The notes: generated by a model not told the origin, from the sequence alone. 20,760 nt of DNA from a bacterium (GCA_021812665.1 JAKAMX010000010.1:1-20760), one strand, 5' to 3'; shown: positions 1 through 8,169, counted from the first letter of the stretch. Numbers and translations: made by a program.

Positions 1-263
1 ATGAAGAGATCATTCGTATGCGTGGATGGCTTCTCGAAGGGTACAAAGGAAGACTATCTGACGTACAGCGCCTTCGTCTCGACGAGGCCATCGAGGATCG
101 CCTTCGTGACATTATCAATCGCGACAACTTTAGAAGTATTCTTGAATTGTCCCGTACCGAATTTGGTGTAGGATTTAGCACTGCAACGGCGCGCTCGGTA
201 TCGGAGCGAATGGAATCAGTTCTCGCCGGCAAAAAACTTGAAATTAGCCCCGTCGCCCTATAA
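1..263 (+). CDS. C-terminal fragment of an unidentified protein (5' end outside window)
   Basis: The reading frame is open from base 3 to the TAA at 261-263, so the start lies upstream. The visible 86 residues are mostly helical and charged (EEIIRMRGWLLEGYKGRL, then a segment rich in Arg, Asp and Glu). There is no signal peptide or membrane segment in this part. The stop lies 6 nt before the start of the ABC permease, so the two are very likely co-transcribed. In MacB-type loci the gene before the permease is often the ATP-binding subunit or a membrane-fusion protein. No Walker B, signature or H-loop motif is visible here, so this would have to be a C-terminal extension of such a subunit, or a separate protein. 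I do not recognise the domain. Confidence 0.65.
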   Translation, partial: EEIIRMRGWLLEGYKGRLSDVQRLRLDEAIEDRLRDIINRDNFRSILELSRTEFGVGFSTATARSVSERMESVLAGKKLEISPVAL

Positions 264-269
264 AAATAT

Positions 270-1535
270 ATGGAACAAGAAGACAAGACAGCAGCAGCAC
301 AGGAAATTCTCGATAAACCAGAGACAAAACAGTTTTCCGGTCTCTCTATGTGGGATCTTCTTAAATTGTCCCTGCGTGTATTTCGCACAAAGCCGACACG
401 TACCATTCTTACCATCCTTGGTATGTCAGTCGGTATCGGTACCGTCGTCTTCTTTGTGTCCTTGGGATATGGATTGCAGTACATTTTGATCGGCAGACTT
501 ATCACGAGCGAAGATTCACTCATCACCGTCGAAGCATCGTATCCGAGCGAAAGCGGTAAATCGATCGACCTCGATACCATGAGTCAAATTCGACTTCAAA
601 AGGAAGTGGACAATATCAGCCCCGTAGCTGAGTTCCCCGGCGAAATGTCTATCGGTGGCGGCGCACCTGGCATCATCCCCCTCACCCGCATCATTCGACC
701 AACATATTTTACTTATTCAGGAACGACACCCGACATTGGAAAAGCATGGACCGACACAGAACCTGGCGTTGTCTTGTCTTCGCAAGCGCTCAAACTTCTC
801 GGGTTAAAAGCTGACCAAAGTATCGTAGGACGAGAAGTAACAGGAAAAGCTTATTATCCAAAACTTGACGGATCCACACAGGAGGTTGATATTTCAGCAC
901 TCAAAATCTCTGGGGTTATTACTGACGAAAACGAACCTCCTATCGCCTATATCCCCTACAGTTCTGTTTCTATAGAGCCAACAGCCTTCAAAAGCATGCT
1001 CGTCAAGGCAAAATCGATCGATCTGGTTGTCTCACTCCGAGATTCGCTTGAGAAAGACGGTTTTTTAATCAATGCAAAGATTGATCTAGTAAACCAAGCA
1101 ACAAAGATCACCAATGCAATCACGGTAGCACTCATGGTATTCGGCGTTGCCGCCCTCACGGTGTCTGCTATCGGAATGTTCAACACAATGATCGTCGGAT
1201 TCCTCGAGCGTATTTACGAAGTAGGTGTAATGAAAGCGCTCGGAGCAACTGACGCTGACATTAAACACTTGTTCCTCATGGAGTCTTCGGTAATCGGTCT
1301 TCTTGGGGGAGCAACTGGTGTGGTACTAGGAATGACCGCCGGCGCAGGACTCAACTTCCTCATGAGTACGCTATCACAAAAACTCGGTAGCAAGGCGCTT
1401 TCCCTTTTCATCACTCCATCATGGTTCATTATCGCCGTTCTCGTGCTTTCGGTATTCATTGGCATCGTCTCTGGATTTTGGCCAGCGCGCAACGCATCAC
1501 TTCTTTCTCCCCGCGAAGCATTCGTCAGAAAATAA
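270..1535 (+). CDS. MacB/FtsX-family ABC transporter permease
   Basis: 421 residues with the classic MacB layout. A cytoplasmic N-terminal stretch of about 35 residues precedes transmembrane helix 1 (about 45-75, after FRTKPTRTILTILGMSVGIG). A large extracytoplasmic MacB-PCD-like domain (about 80-270) follows. A C-terminal FtsX domain carries three helices, with the conserved loop ERIYEVGVMKALGATDADI between the second and third and the ending SPREAFVRK. MacB-type permeases do not move solutes through the membrane in the usual way; they transmit force from a cytoplasmic ATPase to a periplasmic or extracellular partner, for example in lipoprotein, peptide or drug export or in cell-wall hydrolase control. 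The ATPase is not visible and may lie just upstream. The ATG lies 6 nt after the preceding stop, which supports an operon. The substrate cannot be inferred. Confidence 0.9.
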   Translation: MEQEDKTAAAQEILDKPETKQFSGLSMWDLLKLSLRVFRTKPTRTILTILGMSVGIGTVVFFVSLGYGLQYILIGRLITSEDSLITVEASYPSESGKSIDLDTMSQIRLQKEVDNISPVAEFPGEMSIGGGAPGIIPLTRIIRPTYFTYSGTTPDIGKAWTDTEPGVVLSSQALKLLGLKADQSIVGREVTGKAYYPKLDGSTQEVDISALKISGVITDENEPPIAYIPYSSVSIEPTAFKSMLVKAKSIDLVVSLRDSLEKDGFLINAKIDLVNQATKITNAITVALMVFGVAALTVSAIGMFNTMIVGFLERIYEVGVMKALGATDADIKHLFLMESSVIGLLGGATGVVLGMTAGAGLNFLMSTLSQKLGSKALSLFITPSWFIIAVLVLSVFIGIVSGFWPARNASLLSPREAFVRK

Positions 1536-1558
1536 AGAGCACCACGTTATTCCTGCTC

Positions 1559-1594
1559 ATACAATTTACTACGATATATTGTAGTAAATTGTAT
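1559..1594. promoter_or_regulatory. 36-bp near-perfect palindrome, probable operator of the trpR-like gene
   Basis: Arms 1559-1572 and 1581-1594 are exact reverse complements (14 bp each). The 8-bp centre is also palindromic except for the pair 1573/1580. The right end lies 16 bp before the GTG start of the TrpR/YerC-like gene, where its promoter must be. There is no U tract, and the position before a repressor gene fits an autoregulatory operator better than a terminator of the permease transcript. The core half-site is AATTTACTACGAT, which recurs at 2023-2035. Operator function is inferred. Confidence 0.7.
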
Positions 1595-1610
1595 ATTTAA
1601 AATATAAAAC

Positions 1611-2012
1611 GTGCCTCATGTTTCAAGCAAAAAACTAGACAATAAATTTTCGAGTAAATTATTTGGTAAATTGCTCGGCATACTTGGTCGCGCACAAAAC
1701 GGTAATGTGCTTCCTTTTGTGGCCGACGAGCTATTCACCGACACAGAAAAGATAATGCTCGCAAAGCGAATTGCGGCTATTCTGATGCTCGACAATGATA
1801 TTCCTCAACAAAAGATCACGGAGATGCTTCTCATGAGCCCCTCTACCATTTCTAAAATATCACTTAAAATCGAGCTCGGAAAATATGATTCAATTCTAAA
1901 AATCTCAAAACAAGAAAAAACTGATATGAAAAAATTGGTCTGTGACTTACTTACCGTAGGAGGAATCATGCCGCCAAAAGTTGGAAGAAGGTACTGGCTC
2001 AAGAACTTATAG
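1611..2012 (+). CDS. TrpR/YerC-YecD-like transcriptional repressor
   Basis: 133 residues matching the Trp repressor superfamily in architecture: all-helical, with a conserved FTDTEKIMLAKRIAAILML segment (about 43-62) followed by a helix-turn-helix with the pattern PQQKITEMLLMSPSTISKIS (about 65-84). That pattern resembles the ligand-independent YerC/YecD branch as much as the tryptophan-binding TrpR. The start is GTG at 1611; no in-frame ATG occurs before residue 47, which would remove the first conserved helix. No Shine-Dalgarno sequence is seen. The long palindrome just upstream and the half-site at 2021-2036 suggest autoregulation. No tryptophan biosynthesis genes are nearby, so the effector is unknown and I leave the symbol blank. 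It is convergent with ychF. Confidence 0.82.
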   Translation: MPHVSSKKLDNKFSSKLFGKLLGILGRAQNGNVLPFVADELFTDTEKIMLAKRIAAILMLDNDIPQQKITEMLLMSPSTISKISLKIELGKYDSILKISKQEKTDMKKLVCDLLTVGGIMPPKVGRRYWLKNL

Positions 2013-2020
2013 TGAGGCGC

Positions 2021-2036
2021 ATAATTTACTACGATT
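2021..2036 (+). promoter_or_regulatory. Second copy of the repressor half-site
   Basis: Bases 2023-2035 repeat 13 nt of the left arm of the palindrome at 1559-1594 (AATTTACTACGAT). The right arm is not clearly preserved. The site lies 9 nt after the stop of the repressor gene. It could be an auxiliary operator for the same repressor or a degenerate duplicate. Confidence 0.45.
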
Positions 2037-2051
2037 ATGGTGAATGGTTAC

Positions 2052-2070
2052 GAGTTTATATTTTAAACTC
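2052..2070. terminator. Short hairpin in the convergent trpR-like/ychF junction
   Basis: GAGTTTA (2052-2058) and TAAACTC (2064-2070) form a perfect 7-bp stem with a 5-nt loop. The hairpin overlaps the ychF stop codon (2056-2058). It sits between two convergent genes, where a bidirectional terminator is expected, but the stem is AT-rich and has no good U tract on either side. Confidence 0.3.
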
Positions 2071-3153
2071 AACCACATCCCCATCTTTTACGATATATTC
2101 TTTGCCTTCTGTGCGCACGAGACCTTTTTCTCTGGCGATGCCATAAGATCCGGCATTGAGCAAGTCAGTCCAGAAAATTACTTCAGCACGAATAAACTTA
2201 TCCTTGAAATCAGTATGAATTGCCATACCAGCAACTGGGGCCGTCGAACCGACCTTGATAGTCCATCCGCGCGTTTCATCCGCGCCGGTGGTGAAGTAGG
2301 TAATAAGTCCGAGCATCTCATAACTTTTCTTGATGAGATTGTTCAAGCCGTCATCTTTTACGCCAAGCTCACCACGAAACATTTCTTTTTCTTCACCTTC
2401 GAACTGTGAGAGTTCGTGTTCTACGCCTGCATCCACAACCACATACATCGCACCACGTGATCGCAAGTACGAAAGAAGTTCTTCATATCGTGGGTCATTT
2501 GTCTCATCAAGATTTTTACCGCCAGCTTTTTTATTGAGCACGTACAGAATCGGCTTCATCGTGAGCAAATGAAGACTTCGCACGATGGCTGAATCCTCGT
2601 CATCGAGAACAACAGCGCGCGCAAGTTTTTCGTCTTCAAGCGCAAGCTTCATACGCTCGAGAATCTCTTTCTCTTTCATCGCCTCTTTCACACCACGCTT
2701 CACATCCTTTTCTATGTTTGCGATACGCTTTGTCACCGTTTGGATATCGGTCAAAATAAGCTCTAGATTTATTGTTTCGATATCAGATACCGGATCAACT
2801 TTGTCATGCACGTGAATGATATTGTTGTCTTCAAAAATACGCACTACTTCCGCGATCGCATCAACCTCGCGAATGTGTGAAAGAAATTGGTTACCGAGGC
2901 CTTCGCCTTCGCTTGCACCCTTTACGAGACCGGCGATATCGACAAACTCGACTGCGGCGGGAATTGTCTTTACTGAGCTTGAAAAAACAGAGAGTTTTCC
3001 GAGTCGTTCATCAGGCACTGCGACGACGCCCACTGATGGGTCGATCGTGCAAAACGGATAATTTTCTGCTGGGACAGATTTTTTCGTTAGCGCGTTAAAT
3101 AATGTGGATTTTCCTACGTTTGGAAGCCCCACAATGCCGATAGCAAGTGCCAT
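2056..3153 (-). CDS. ychF: Ribosome-associated ATPase YchF (Obg family)
   Basis: 365 residues, full length for YchF/OLA1. G1 is GLPNVGKST (9-17), followed by the family signature NYPFCTIDPSVGVV (31-44). G3 is DIAGLVKGASEGEGLGNQFL (72-91), with a hydrophobic residue in place of the catalytic Gln, typical of this family. A coiled-coil insertion spans about 125-190, and a C-terminal TGS domain (about 283-365) contains YFTTGADETRGWTIKVGSTA. The G4 position reads NKKAGG (207-212) rather than the more usual NxxE, which may affect nucleotide preference. YchF binds ribosomes and prefers ATP over GTP; it acts in translation control and stress responses. A TATAAT box lies 9 nt before the ATG, with TTTACT 16 nt further upstream, suggesting a leaderless mRNA. 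Confidence 0.97.
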   Translation of the reverse strand: MALAIGIVGLPNVGKSTLFNALTKKSVPAENYPFCTIDPSVGVVAVPDERLGKLSVFSSSVKTIPAAVEFVDIAGLVKGASEGEGLGNQFLSHIREVDAIAEVVRIFEDNNIIHVHDKVDPVSDIETINLELILTDIQTVTKRIANIEKDVKRGVKEAMKEKEILERMKLALEDEKLARAVVLDDEDSAIVRSLHLLTMKPILYVLNKKAGGKNLDETNDPRYEELLSYLRSRGAMYVVVDAGVEHELSQFEGEEKEMFRGELGVKDDGLNNLIKKSYEMLGLITYFTTGADETRGWTIKVGSTAPVAGMAIHTDFKDKFIRAEVIFWTDLLNAGSYGIAREKGLVRTEGKEYIVKDGDVVEFKI

Positions 3154-3162
3154 AGATTACTG

Positions 3163-3190
3163 ATTATACACAGGGACCGAACAAAGTAAA
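3163..3190 (-). promoter_or_regulatory. Promoter of ychF
   Basis: On the minus strand, -35 TTTACT (3185-3190), 16-nt spacer, -10 TATAAT (3163-3168). Only 9 nt separate the -10 box from the ychF ATG, so transcription would begin at or within a few bases of the start codon (leaderless). Confidence 0.6.
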
Positions 3191-3200
3191 CAATGAGCCT

Positions 3201-3593
3201 TTAGGCAGCGATGCTTTTTTTGATCTCCTCAATGATGTCACCCATTTTGTGGTTGGACTTTACAAAATATTTTTCTGCTCCCAGAGACATATAGGATGCA
3301 ACTTTCTCCGGTGTTGCGGTGTTTGAGACGACAAAGATTGGAACGAGCTTGCACTTATTGTTTCCATCTTCGCGGCACCATGCAACAAAATCGAGGCCAT
3401 TTTCCCTTCCCAACAAGTAGTGGTCGAGCCAAATCGCGTCAACATGAGTTGTGGTACAGAGTTGTTCCTTTGCCTCTTCGACAGTTCGAGCAGTTATTAC
3501 CTTAAACCCATTTTTCGTAAGGCTGAGACGAACCGCCTCGAGAAGCGGTTTCTCATCTTCAAGAACCAAAACTACTTTCGGAGATGCTCTCAT
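3201..3593 (-). CDS. Single-domain response regulator (receiver only)
   Basis: 130 residues from the chosen ATG at 3593, consisting only of a CheY-like receiver. The acidic pocket is E12/D13, the phospho-acceptor D57 (in WLDHYL), the switch Ser is S90 (FVVS) and the conserved Lys is K112. There is no DNA-binding or enzymatic output domain, so it probably works by protein-protein contact or as a phosphate relay or sink. An upstream in-frame ATG at 3617 would add eight residues but lies above the -10 box. The promoter 10 nt before 3593 points to a leaderless mRNA starting there. The gene follows the histidine kinase, which is its likely partner, and has its own promoter inside the 3' end of the kinase gene. 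Confidence 0.92.
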   Translation of the reverse strand: MRASPKVVLVLEDEKPLLEAVRLSLTKNGFKVITARTVEEAKEQLCTTTHVDAIWLDHYLLGRENGLDFVAWCREDGNNKCKLVPIFVVSNTATPEKVASYMSLGAEKYFVKSNHKMGDIIEEIKKSIAA

Positions 3594-3603
3594 ATATGGA
3601 TAT

Positions 3604-3632
3604 ATTATACCGTACACACGTTATAAATCCAA
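3604..3632 (-). promoter_or_regulatory. Promoter of the single-domain response regulator
   Basis: On the minus strand, -35 TTGGAT (3627-3632), exact 17-nt spacer, perfect -10 TATAAT (3604-3609), then 10 nt to the ATG at 3593. It overlaps the last codons of the histidine kinase gene. The same geometry recurs upstream of the fibre-like gene at 11494. Confidence 0.72.
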
Positions 3633-5615
3633 TGTCTTGGTTCCTTCTTTCTTTTTCATTCCCGACACTGGGAATGTTACATAAAATGTGGTTCCCTTGC
3701 CTGTCTCGGAATCAAACCAAACGACCCCTCCCGACTGGTCAATGATTGATTTTATAATATACAGCCCGAGTCCAGTTCCTTCTGTTTCCGCCTCGCGAGC
3801 ATTATCGGCCCTGAAAAGCTTCGAAAAGATTTTGCTTTTTTGTTCAGTCGGAATACCAATACCCGAATCAGAGACAGATAGCGCGATACTTTCGAAAACA
3901 ACGTCCACTGAGCCGACCTTGCCACCCTGTGGAACAACCTTGAGGTCCACCCAAATGCTTCCTGCATCGTTTGTGTATTTCACTGCATTTGAGAGCAGAT
4001 TCTGAATGATTATACGGAGGAGTTTCTCGTCAGCCTGGAACTCGGGAACATTTTCTCCATAGTGCTCTTCGACTTTCAGCTTTTTGTGTGTGATCTCTGG
4101 CTTTAATTCCTCCACCACACTCTTGGTCACCGCAACAATATTGGTAGGCGCAGTGTCGATCATAAATGTTCCAAGATCGAGTCGCGAGACATTGAGGAGT
4201 GCGTTAACAAGATCGATCATTCGTCGATTACCAATCGACACCTCCATGAGATATTTTTTCTGCTCTTCGTTGATTGGTCCCGCATCTCCATCTAAAAGCA
4301 TTTCTGTATACCAGTTTATTGAGGAAAGCGGTGTACGCAACTGGTGTGAAGCAAGGGAAACGAATTCTGTTTTTGCTTTGTCGACCTCTTTTTCTCTTGT
4401 CACATCATGCTCGGTCGCAACGAAATATAGAAGTTTTTGATTTTTATCTAAAACAGGCGCAATACTAATCTGCGCAACATACAAATTGCCATCCTTTCTT
4501 TTATTTATTATTTCTCCGATAAATACCTGCTTCTGATTTTTTATAACATCCCACAAATGCTCGTAATACTGTCTATTCATCGGCATTCTCCATAAGGTTC
4601 CCGCTTTTTTGCCATAGGCCTCTTCGACACTATATCCTGTTATCTTTTCAACAGCGGCATTTGCATAGACAACAATACCTTCTGGGTCGGTAATAATTAC
4701 TTGATCCTGTACGCTATCGACGGCAAGTTTAAACTTCGCAAGGTCTGCAGCAAGTTGCTCTGCTTTGAACTCTTTCTTTTGAATGTCTTCGAGAATATTC
4801 AAAATGGCGCTGCGTTCCTTTGCAAGATCGTCAGCTTTTTCTTTGATTTCAGCGGTTTGCTGCTCAACTCGATTGTTGAGTGACTCCTGTGACGTGCGTA
4901 CGAGCTCAGCCATTCTTTCAAATGCTCCAGCGAGTGCTCCAAATTCATCACCAGATTTGATGTTGAGTTTGTAGTTAAAACTATTATCTGCAACAGCGTC
5001 GAGCGCTCTATTAATATTGAGAATTGGTTTAATAATGATCTGCTTGAGAACCAAGTAAACGACGGCAAGCAACAGAGCAACGATGAATAGATATATAGCG
5101 AGCAAATTGATAATCGAGGATGTAATAGCGGCGTTTACGTTTTCAAGAGTAAAGTCAACTTCAATGGTACCGACGACTGCACCAGAAACATGCACGGGAG
5201 TGACAACTTTCAACATTTCATTTACACCAAACCCAACCAATGAGTTGGAGCGTGTATCACTTCTGAATGCTCCTTGGTTATCAGCATCAGCCACTTGTCC
5301 TGCCATTGCGCTATCACTTGAAACAGAAAGAACGAGCCTGTCTCCTTGTAGTTTATAAAATTTAACACTCTCGATCTCCGAGTCCAGCAACATACTTTTT
5401 TGTATGTTGAGCGAAATACCCTGTGTGTTTTCAGCCTCCTCGCGACTCTGGATAGCCGCTTCAAGGGAGCTGGCGGTAGCAGTAGCTCTCTCGGTAAATG
5501 CCCTGGTAAGATTTTTCTTTTGGCTGTTATAGCTAACGAATGCAAACGATAAAAAAAGTACGGCAAAAATACCAATAAGGAGTAGTAATATTTTGAATGA
5601 TAATTTTAATCTCAT
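3621..5615 (-). CDS. Membrane sensor histidine kinase (HAMP-PAS-HisKA-HATPase)
   Basis: 664 residues. The N-terminal transmembrane helix (about 8-28) is followed by a roughly 135-residue extracytoplasmic single-Cache-like region (about 30-165) and a second helix (about 168-190). Then come HAMP (about 191-245), a coiled coil (about 246-290), PAS plus PAC (about 292-409), HisKA with phospho-acceptor H424 in SHQLRTPLSS, and HATPase_c with N-box N543 (LLSNAVKYT), G1 DSGIGIP (583-589) and G2 GTGLGL (613-618). All catalytic motifs are present, so it should be active. It lies 4 nt after the solute-binding protein gene and ahead of a receiver-only regulator, which suggests SBP or sensor input and single-domain output. 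The signal sensed is unknown. The promoter of the downstream regulator overlaps its 3' end. Confidence 0.95.
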   Translation of the reverse strand: MRLKLSFKILLLLIGIFAVLFLSFAFVSYNSQKKNLTRAFTERATATASSLEAAIQSREEAENTQGISLNIQKSMLLDSEIESVKFYKLQGDRLVLSVSSDSAMAGQVADADNQGAFRSDTRSNSLVGFGVNEMLKVVTPVHVSGAVVGTIEVDFTLENVNAAITSSIINLLAIYLFIVALLLAVVYLVLKQIIIKPILNINRALDAVADNSFNYKLNIKSGDEFGALAGAFERMAELVRTSQESLNNRVEQQTAEIKEKADDLAKERSAILNILEDIQKKEFKAEQLAADLAKFKLAVDSVQDQVIITDPEGIVVYANAAVEKITGYSVEEAYGKKAGTLWRMPMNRQYYEHLWDVIKNQKQVFIGEIINKRKDGNLYVAQISIAPVLDKNQKLLYFVATEHDVTREKEVDKAKTEFVSLASHQLRTPLSSINWYTEMLLDGDAGPINEEQKKYLMEVSIGNRRMIDLVNALLNVSRLDLGTFMIDTAPTNIVAVTKSVVEELKPEITHKKLKVEEHYGENVPEFQADEKLLRIIIQNLLSNAVKYTNDAGSIWVDLKVVPQGGKVGSVDVVFESIALSVSDSGIGIPTEQKSKIFSKLFRADNAREAETEGTGLGLYIIKSIIDQSGGVVWFDSETGKGTTFYVTFPVSGMKKKEGTKTLDL

Positions 5616-5619
5616 CGCC

Positions 5620-6402
5620 TTAGATCCATTTGTTTCTTATCTGATCCAACCGCCCGTCTCTCTTCATCGCCCTCAAAACTTCGTTGACCTTATCAATGAG
5701 CGCAGTGTTACCCAATTTTGTTGCAACACCATAGAACTCTTGAGTAACTGGATCACCTGAGATTTTAAATGACGAATCTCTTTTTACTATTGATTTTGCT
5801 TCTATGTAATCAACGATTAAGAACCCTATTCTGTGTTCCCGTAACGCCCTGAGAGCATCATCAACATTTTGGTACGCAGTTATCAACTTTTCACTTGCAT
5901 ACTTTTTCGCAAGCTCGTATCCCGTTGTATCGACTTGCGCGCCAATTTTTTTACCTGCAATATCGTTTGGAGACAGTATGAGCGCATCTCCAGAGTTGAT
6001 CACAATAGCTTGACCTCCAATAAAATAGGGCGCACTAAACAGAATCTCCTTTTGCCGCTCCTCTGTGATGGTAAATGCAGAAAGCGACAGGTCTACTTCC
6101 CCGCTCTTTACCGCGGGAAGCAATTTCGGCCAGTCATAGTCCTTGAACTCGAGTTTCACCCCGATTGCCTTTGCAATTTCTTTTGCTATATCAACATCAA
6201 CACCAGCAGGATTTCCAAACTGATCAAACAGCTCCATAGAGCCATACGGAATATCAGAGCCCACCAAAAGAACACCTTTTTGCTCCACCTTCCAGAGTGA
6301 GGTATCTCCGTCTACTGGCTGCGAGGAGGTACGAGTAAAGCGATATGCCACAAGGCCTCCGATTATGATGATTGCGACTAATGGAATAATTATTTTTTTC
6401 AT
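5620..6402 (-). CDS. Family 3 extracellular solute-binding protein (amino-acid-binding type), membrane-anchored
   Basis: 260 residues. An N-terminal hydrophobic helix (about 3-20) has no lipobox Cys and no good signal-peptidase site, so it is probably a membrane anchor. The rest is one SBP_bac_3 domain (about 42-260) with GVDVDIAKEIAKAIG (67-81) and the family motif FTITEERQKEILFSAPY (110-126). R116 corresponds to the Arg that holds the ligand alpha-carboxylate, and D198 (LIVDY) to the Asp that binds the alpha-amino group. A polar amino acid or a related ligand is therefore plausible. No permease or ATPase is near. It overlaps the upstream sensor gene by one base (TAATG) and lies 4 nt before the histidine kinase, so it is more likely a sensory binding protein than a transporter subunit. 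Confidence 0.92.
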   Translation of the reverse strand: MKKIIIPLVAIIIIGGLVAYRFTRTSSQPVDGDTSLWKVEQKGVLLVGSDIPYGSMELFDQFGNPAGVDVDIAKEIAKAIGVKLEFKDYDWPKLLPAVKSGEVDLSLSAFTITEERQKEILFSAPYFIGGQAIVINSGDALILSPNDIAGKKIGAQVDTTGYELAKKYASEKLITAYQNVDDALRALREHRIGFLIVDYIEAKSIVKRDSSFKISGDPVTQEFYGVATKLGNTALIDKVNEVLRAMKRDGRLDQIRNKWI

Positions 6403-7721
6403 TATGATTTTTTTTCTGCTGTTAACTCCGCTATTTGTTTTTTAAGCTCGATCATTTCCATTTCACGGCCAACCATAAACTTATTGAGCTTTTCTGCGTC
6501 CTTTAGGGACTTTGACAAGCGTTCTTCGGCCTCACTCAACTGTGCCGTACGCTCTTTGACCTTTTCATCAAGATGACGATACAGACCCTGGAGCTCTTCG
6601 GACATTTTATTTGCTGAGACGGCAAGATCCTGGAACTCATCGTTGGTGTCAATTTCCGCCTTGTTAGAAAAATCTCCCTGGCTTATTTTTTGGAAAAGAG
6701 TTTTTAGTTTTTGGAGCGGATTGATGAAAACAGAGAATGATTCATAAAGAACGATCGACATGAGAACATAGCAAATGAGCAAAATTGAGGTAATAATCAA
6801 AACCAGAGAGACAACATCTGCTCGCACATCGTCCAATCCAATTTCTGAAACTAAGTAGAACGGAAATTCGTGTAGTTTCTGAACTGTTATAATTTCATCC
6901 TCTTTATCAACTACATCATAAATTTTTATGGTAACAGGATTATGATAATCGCGAAGAAGGTTTTCCGCTGATTCATATTGAATAGCCGGGATATCCCTAC
7001 CAAGATATTTGTTACTTTGGGCCAACTTTTGCTTTTCAGCTTCGGTAAGCGGACCCAAACTGCTCAAAATTCTATCTTTGTTATTAGAAAAAATAATAAT
7101 ACCAAACTCGTCAGTAAGCATCATCGTGCTTGCTGACGAAAGTTTAGTCATCTCTATCGCTGCGCTCGTTTTTCCTCCCGCAGACTTTACCACCAGAACT
7201 CCAATAACATTCATATTTTTATCGAGCACCGGATGAGCAAAATAATATCCAAATTGGTTACTCGTCATTCCGAGGGCGACACTTGCAGTAGCCTTGCCGA
7301 TAATGCCACTCTTATAATAATCTCTGAAGCTATAATCTTGATCTTGAAATCGTGGGTCTGTAGATACTATAGCGTGGCCACTTTTATCCAAAAGATAGAT
7401 CGCGAGAATATCTTTGTCCTCGCTCGTATAACTTGAGAAAAAAGTAGCCAAAGATTTTCCTTTTGAGACTGTTTTTGCTTCTAAATAGTTCGAAACAGCA
7501 CCATTCGTTGCCAACATTCTAGCAAATAGTTGCTGACTGTGTATGATTTCAGCTGACTCATGCACTTGCTCCCCTGCCACAGAACTTATTTCATTGACGC
7601 GTCGATCGGTAAGGACTCTAAACAGATAGTAGTACATGAAAAGACCCATGATCGAACCGAAGAAAACGCCAGTTACTACTATCGTGGTGAGTATCTTAAA
7701 CTTTACGGATTTGATTTTCAT
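6402..7721 (-). CDS. dCache-HAMP sensor protein without an output domain
   Basis: 439 residues from the chosen ATG at 7721. Transmembrane helix 1 (about 8-32) is followed by a long double-Cache-like extracellular region (about 40-300), a second helix (about 304-326), HAMP (about 330-385) and a C-terminal coiled coil ending in a Lys/Glu-rich tail. The segment DYSFRDYYKSG (145-155) followed by FGYYFAHPVLDKN and IGVLVVK resembles the membrane-distal domain of DctB-type carboxylate sensors. No HisKA, HATPase, GGDEF or methyl-accepting hairpin follows, so the protein must signal through a partner. An alternative TTG start at 7769 would add 16 residues but puts charged residues before the membrane helix and has no ribosome-binding site. 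It is translationally coupled to the SBP gene by a one-base overlap. Confidence 0.85.
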   Translation of the reverse strand: MKIKSVKFKILTTIVVTGVFFGSIMGLFMYYYLFRVLTDRRVNEISSVAGEQVHESAEIIHSQQLFARMLATNGAVSNYLEAKTVSKGKSLATFFSSYTSEDKDILAIYLLDKSGHAIVSTDPRFQDQDYSFRDYYKSGIIGKATASVALGMTSNQFGYYFAHPVLDKNMNVIGVLVVKSAGGKTSAAIEMTKLSSASTMMLTDEFGIIIFSNNKDRILSSLGPLTEAEKQKLAQSNKYLGRDIPAIQYESAENLLRDYHNPVTIKIYDVVDKEDEIITVQKLHEFPFYLVSEIGLDDVRADVVSLVLIITSILLICYVLMSIVLYESFSVFINPLQKLKTLFQKISQGDFSNKAEIDTNDEFQDLAVSANKMSEELQGLYRHLDEKVKERTAQLSEAEERLSKSLKDAEKLNKFMVGREMEMIELKKQIAELTAEKKS

Positions 7722-7774
7722 GCTTTTGTATAATGAACTTTTCGGGGTGTCTCGGCGGCTTGCAAACAAAGCGC

Positions 7775-8146
7775 CTATGTATGAACCTGCTTCACTCGCT
7801 CAACAATCTTTGATAATGGTGTGTCAGACTTTATAAAAAAATCTACTGCCCCGAGTTCGCGAACTCTTTTTTCGTCTTCCGCTTGTCCCAGGTTACTGAC
7901 CACAATCACCGGAATTTTTATATCGTTATCACGAAGTAGTTTGAGAACTTGAAAGCCGTCTACCACTGGCATCATAAGATCGCAGAGAATAAGCGAAAAG
8001 TCGTTGCTCTTTAGGGTATCCAAAAGCTTTTCCCCATTCGAAAGATTAACTACCTCAAAGCCCTCGTGAATAAGCTTGAGTGTCAGTGCACGCGCAAGCG
8101 CCTTGTCGTCCTCAATTATTAAAACCTTCTTTGCGTGCATATCCAT
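7775..8146 (-). CDS. Single-domain response regulator (receiver only), first gene of the sensory cluster
   Basis: 123 residues, one CheY-like receiver: acidic pocket E12/D13 (IIEDD), phospho-acceptor D56 (LILCDLMMP), switch S84 (IVVSN) and K106. No output domain. It leads the minus-strand cluster regulator, sensor, SBP, kinase, regulator. With the second receiver-only protein it gives two CheY-like outputs for one kinase, an arrangement like PilG/PilH or CheY1/CheY2 pairs. The pilus operon lies directly upstream. An extended -10 box 23 nt upstream is the likely promoter. Confidence 0.93.
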   Translation of the reverse strand: MDMHAKKVLIIEDDKALARALTLKLIHEGFEVVNLSNGEKLLDTLKSNDFSLILCDLMMPVVDGFQVLKLLRDNDIKIPVIVVSNLGQAEDEKRVRELGAVDFFIKSDTPLSKIVERVKQVHT

Positions 8147-8169
8147 ATTGCTTTATATATTACGCTCCT

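Noticed and set aside
5620..6402. Amino-acid ABC transporter operon
   Set aside because: No permease or ATP-binding gene accompanies the binding protein; its neighbours are signalling proteins.
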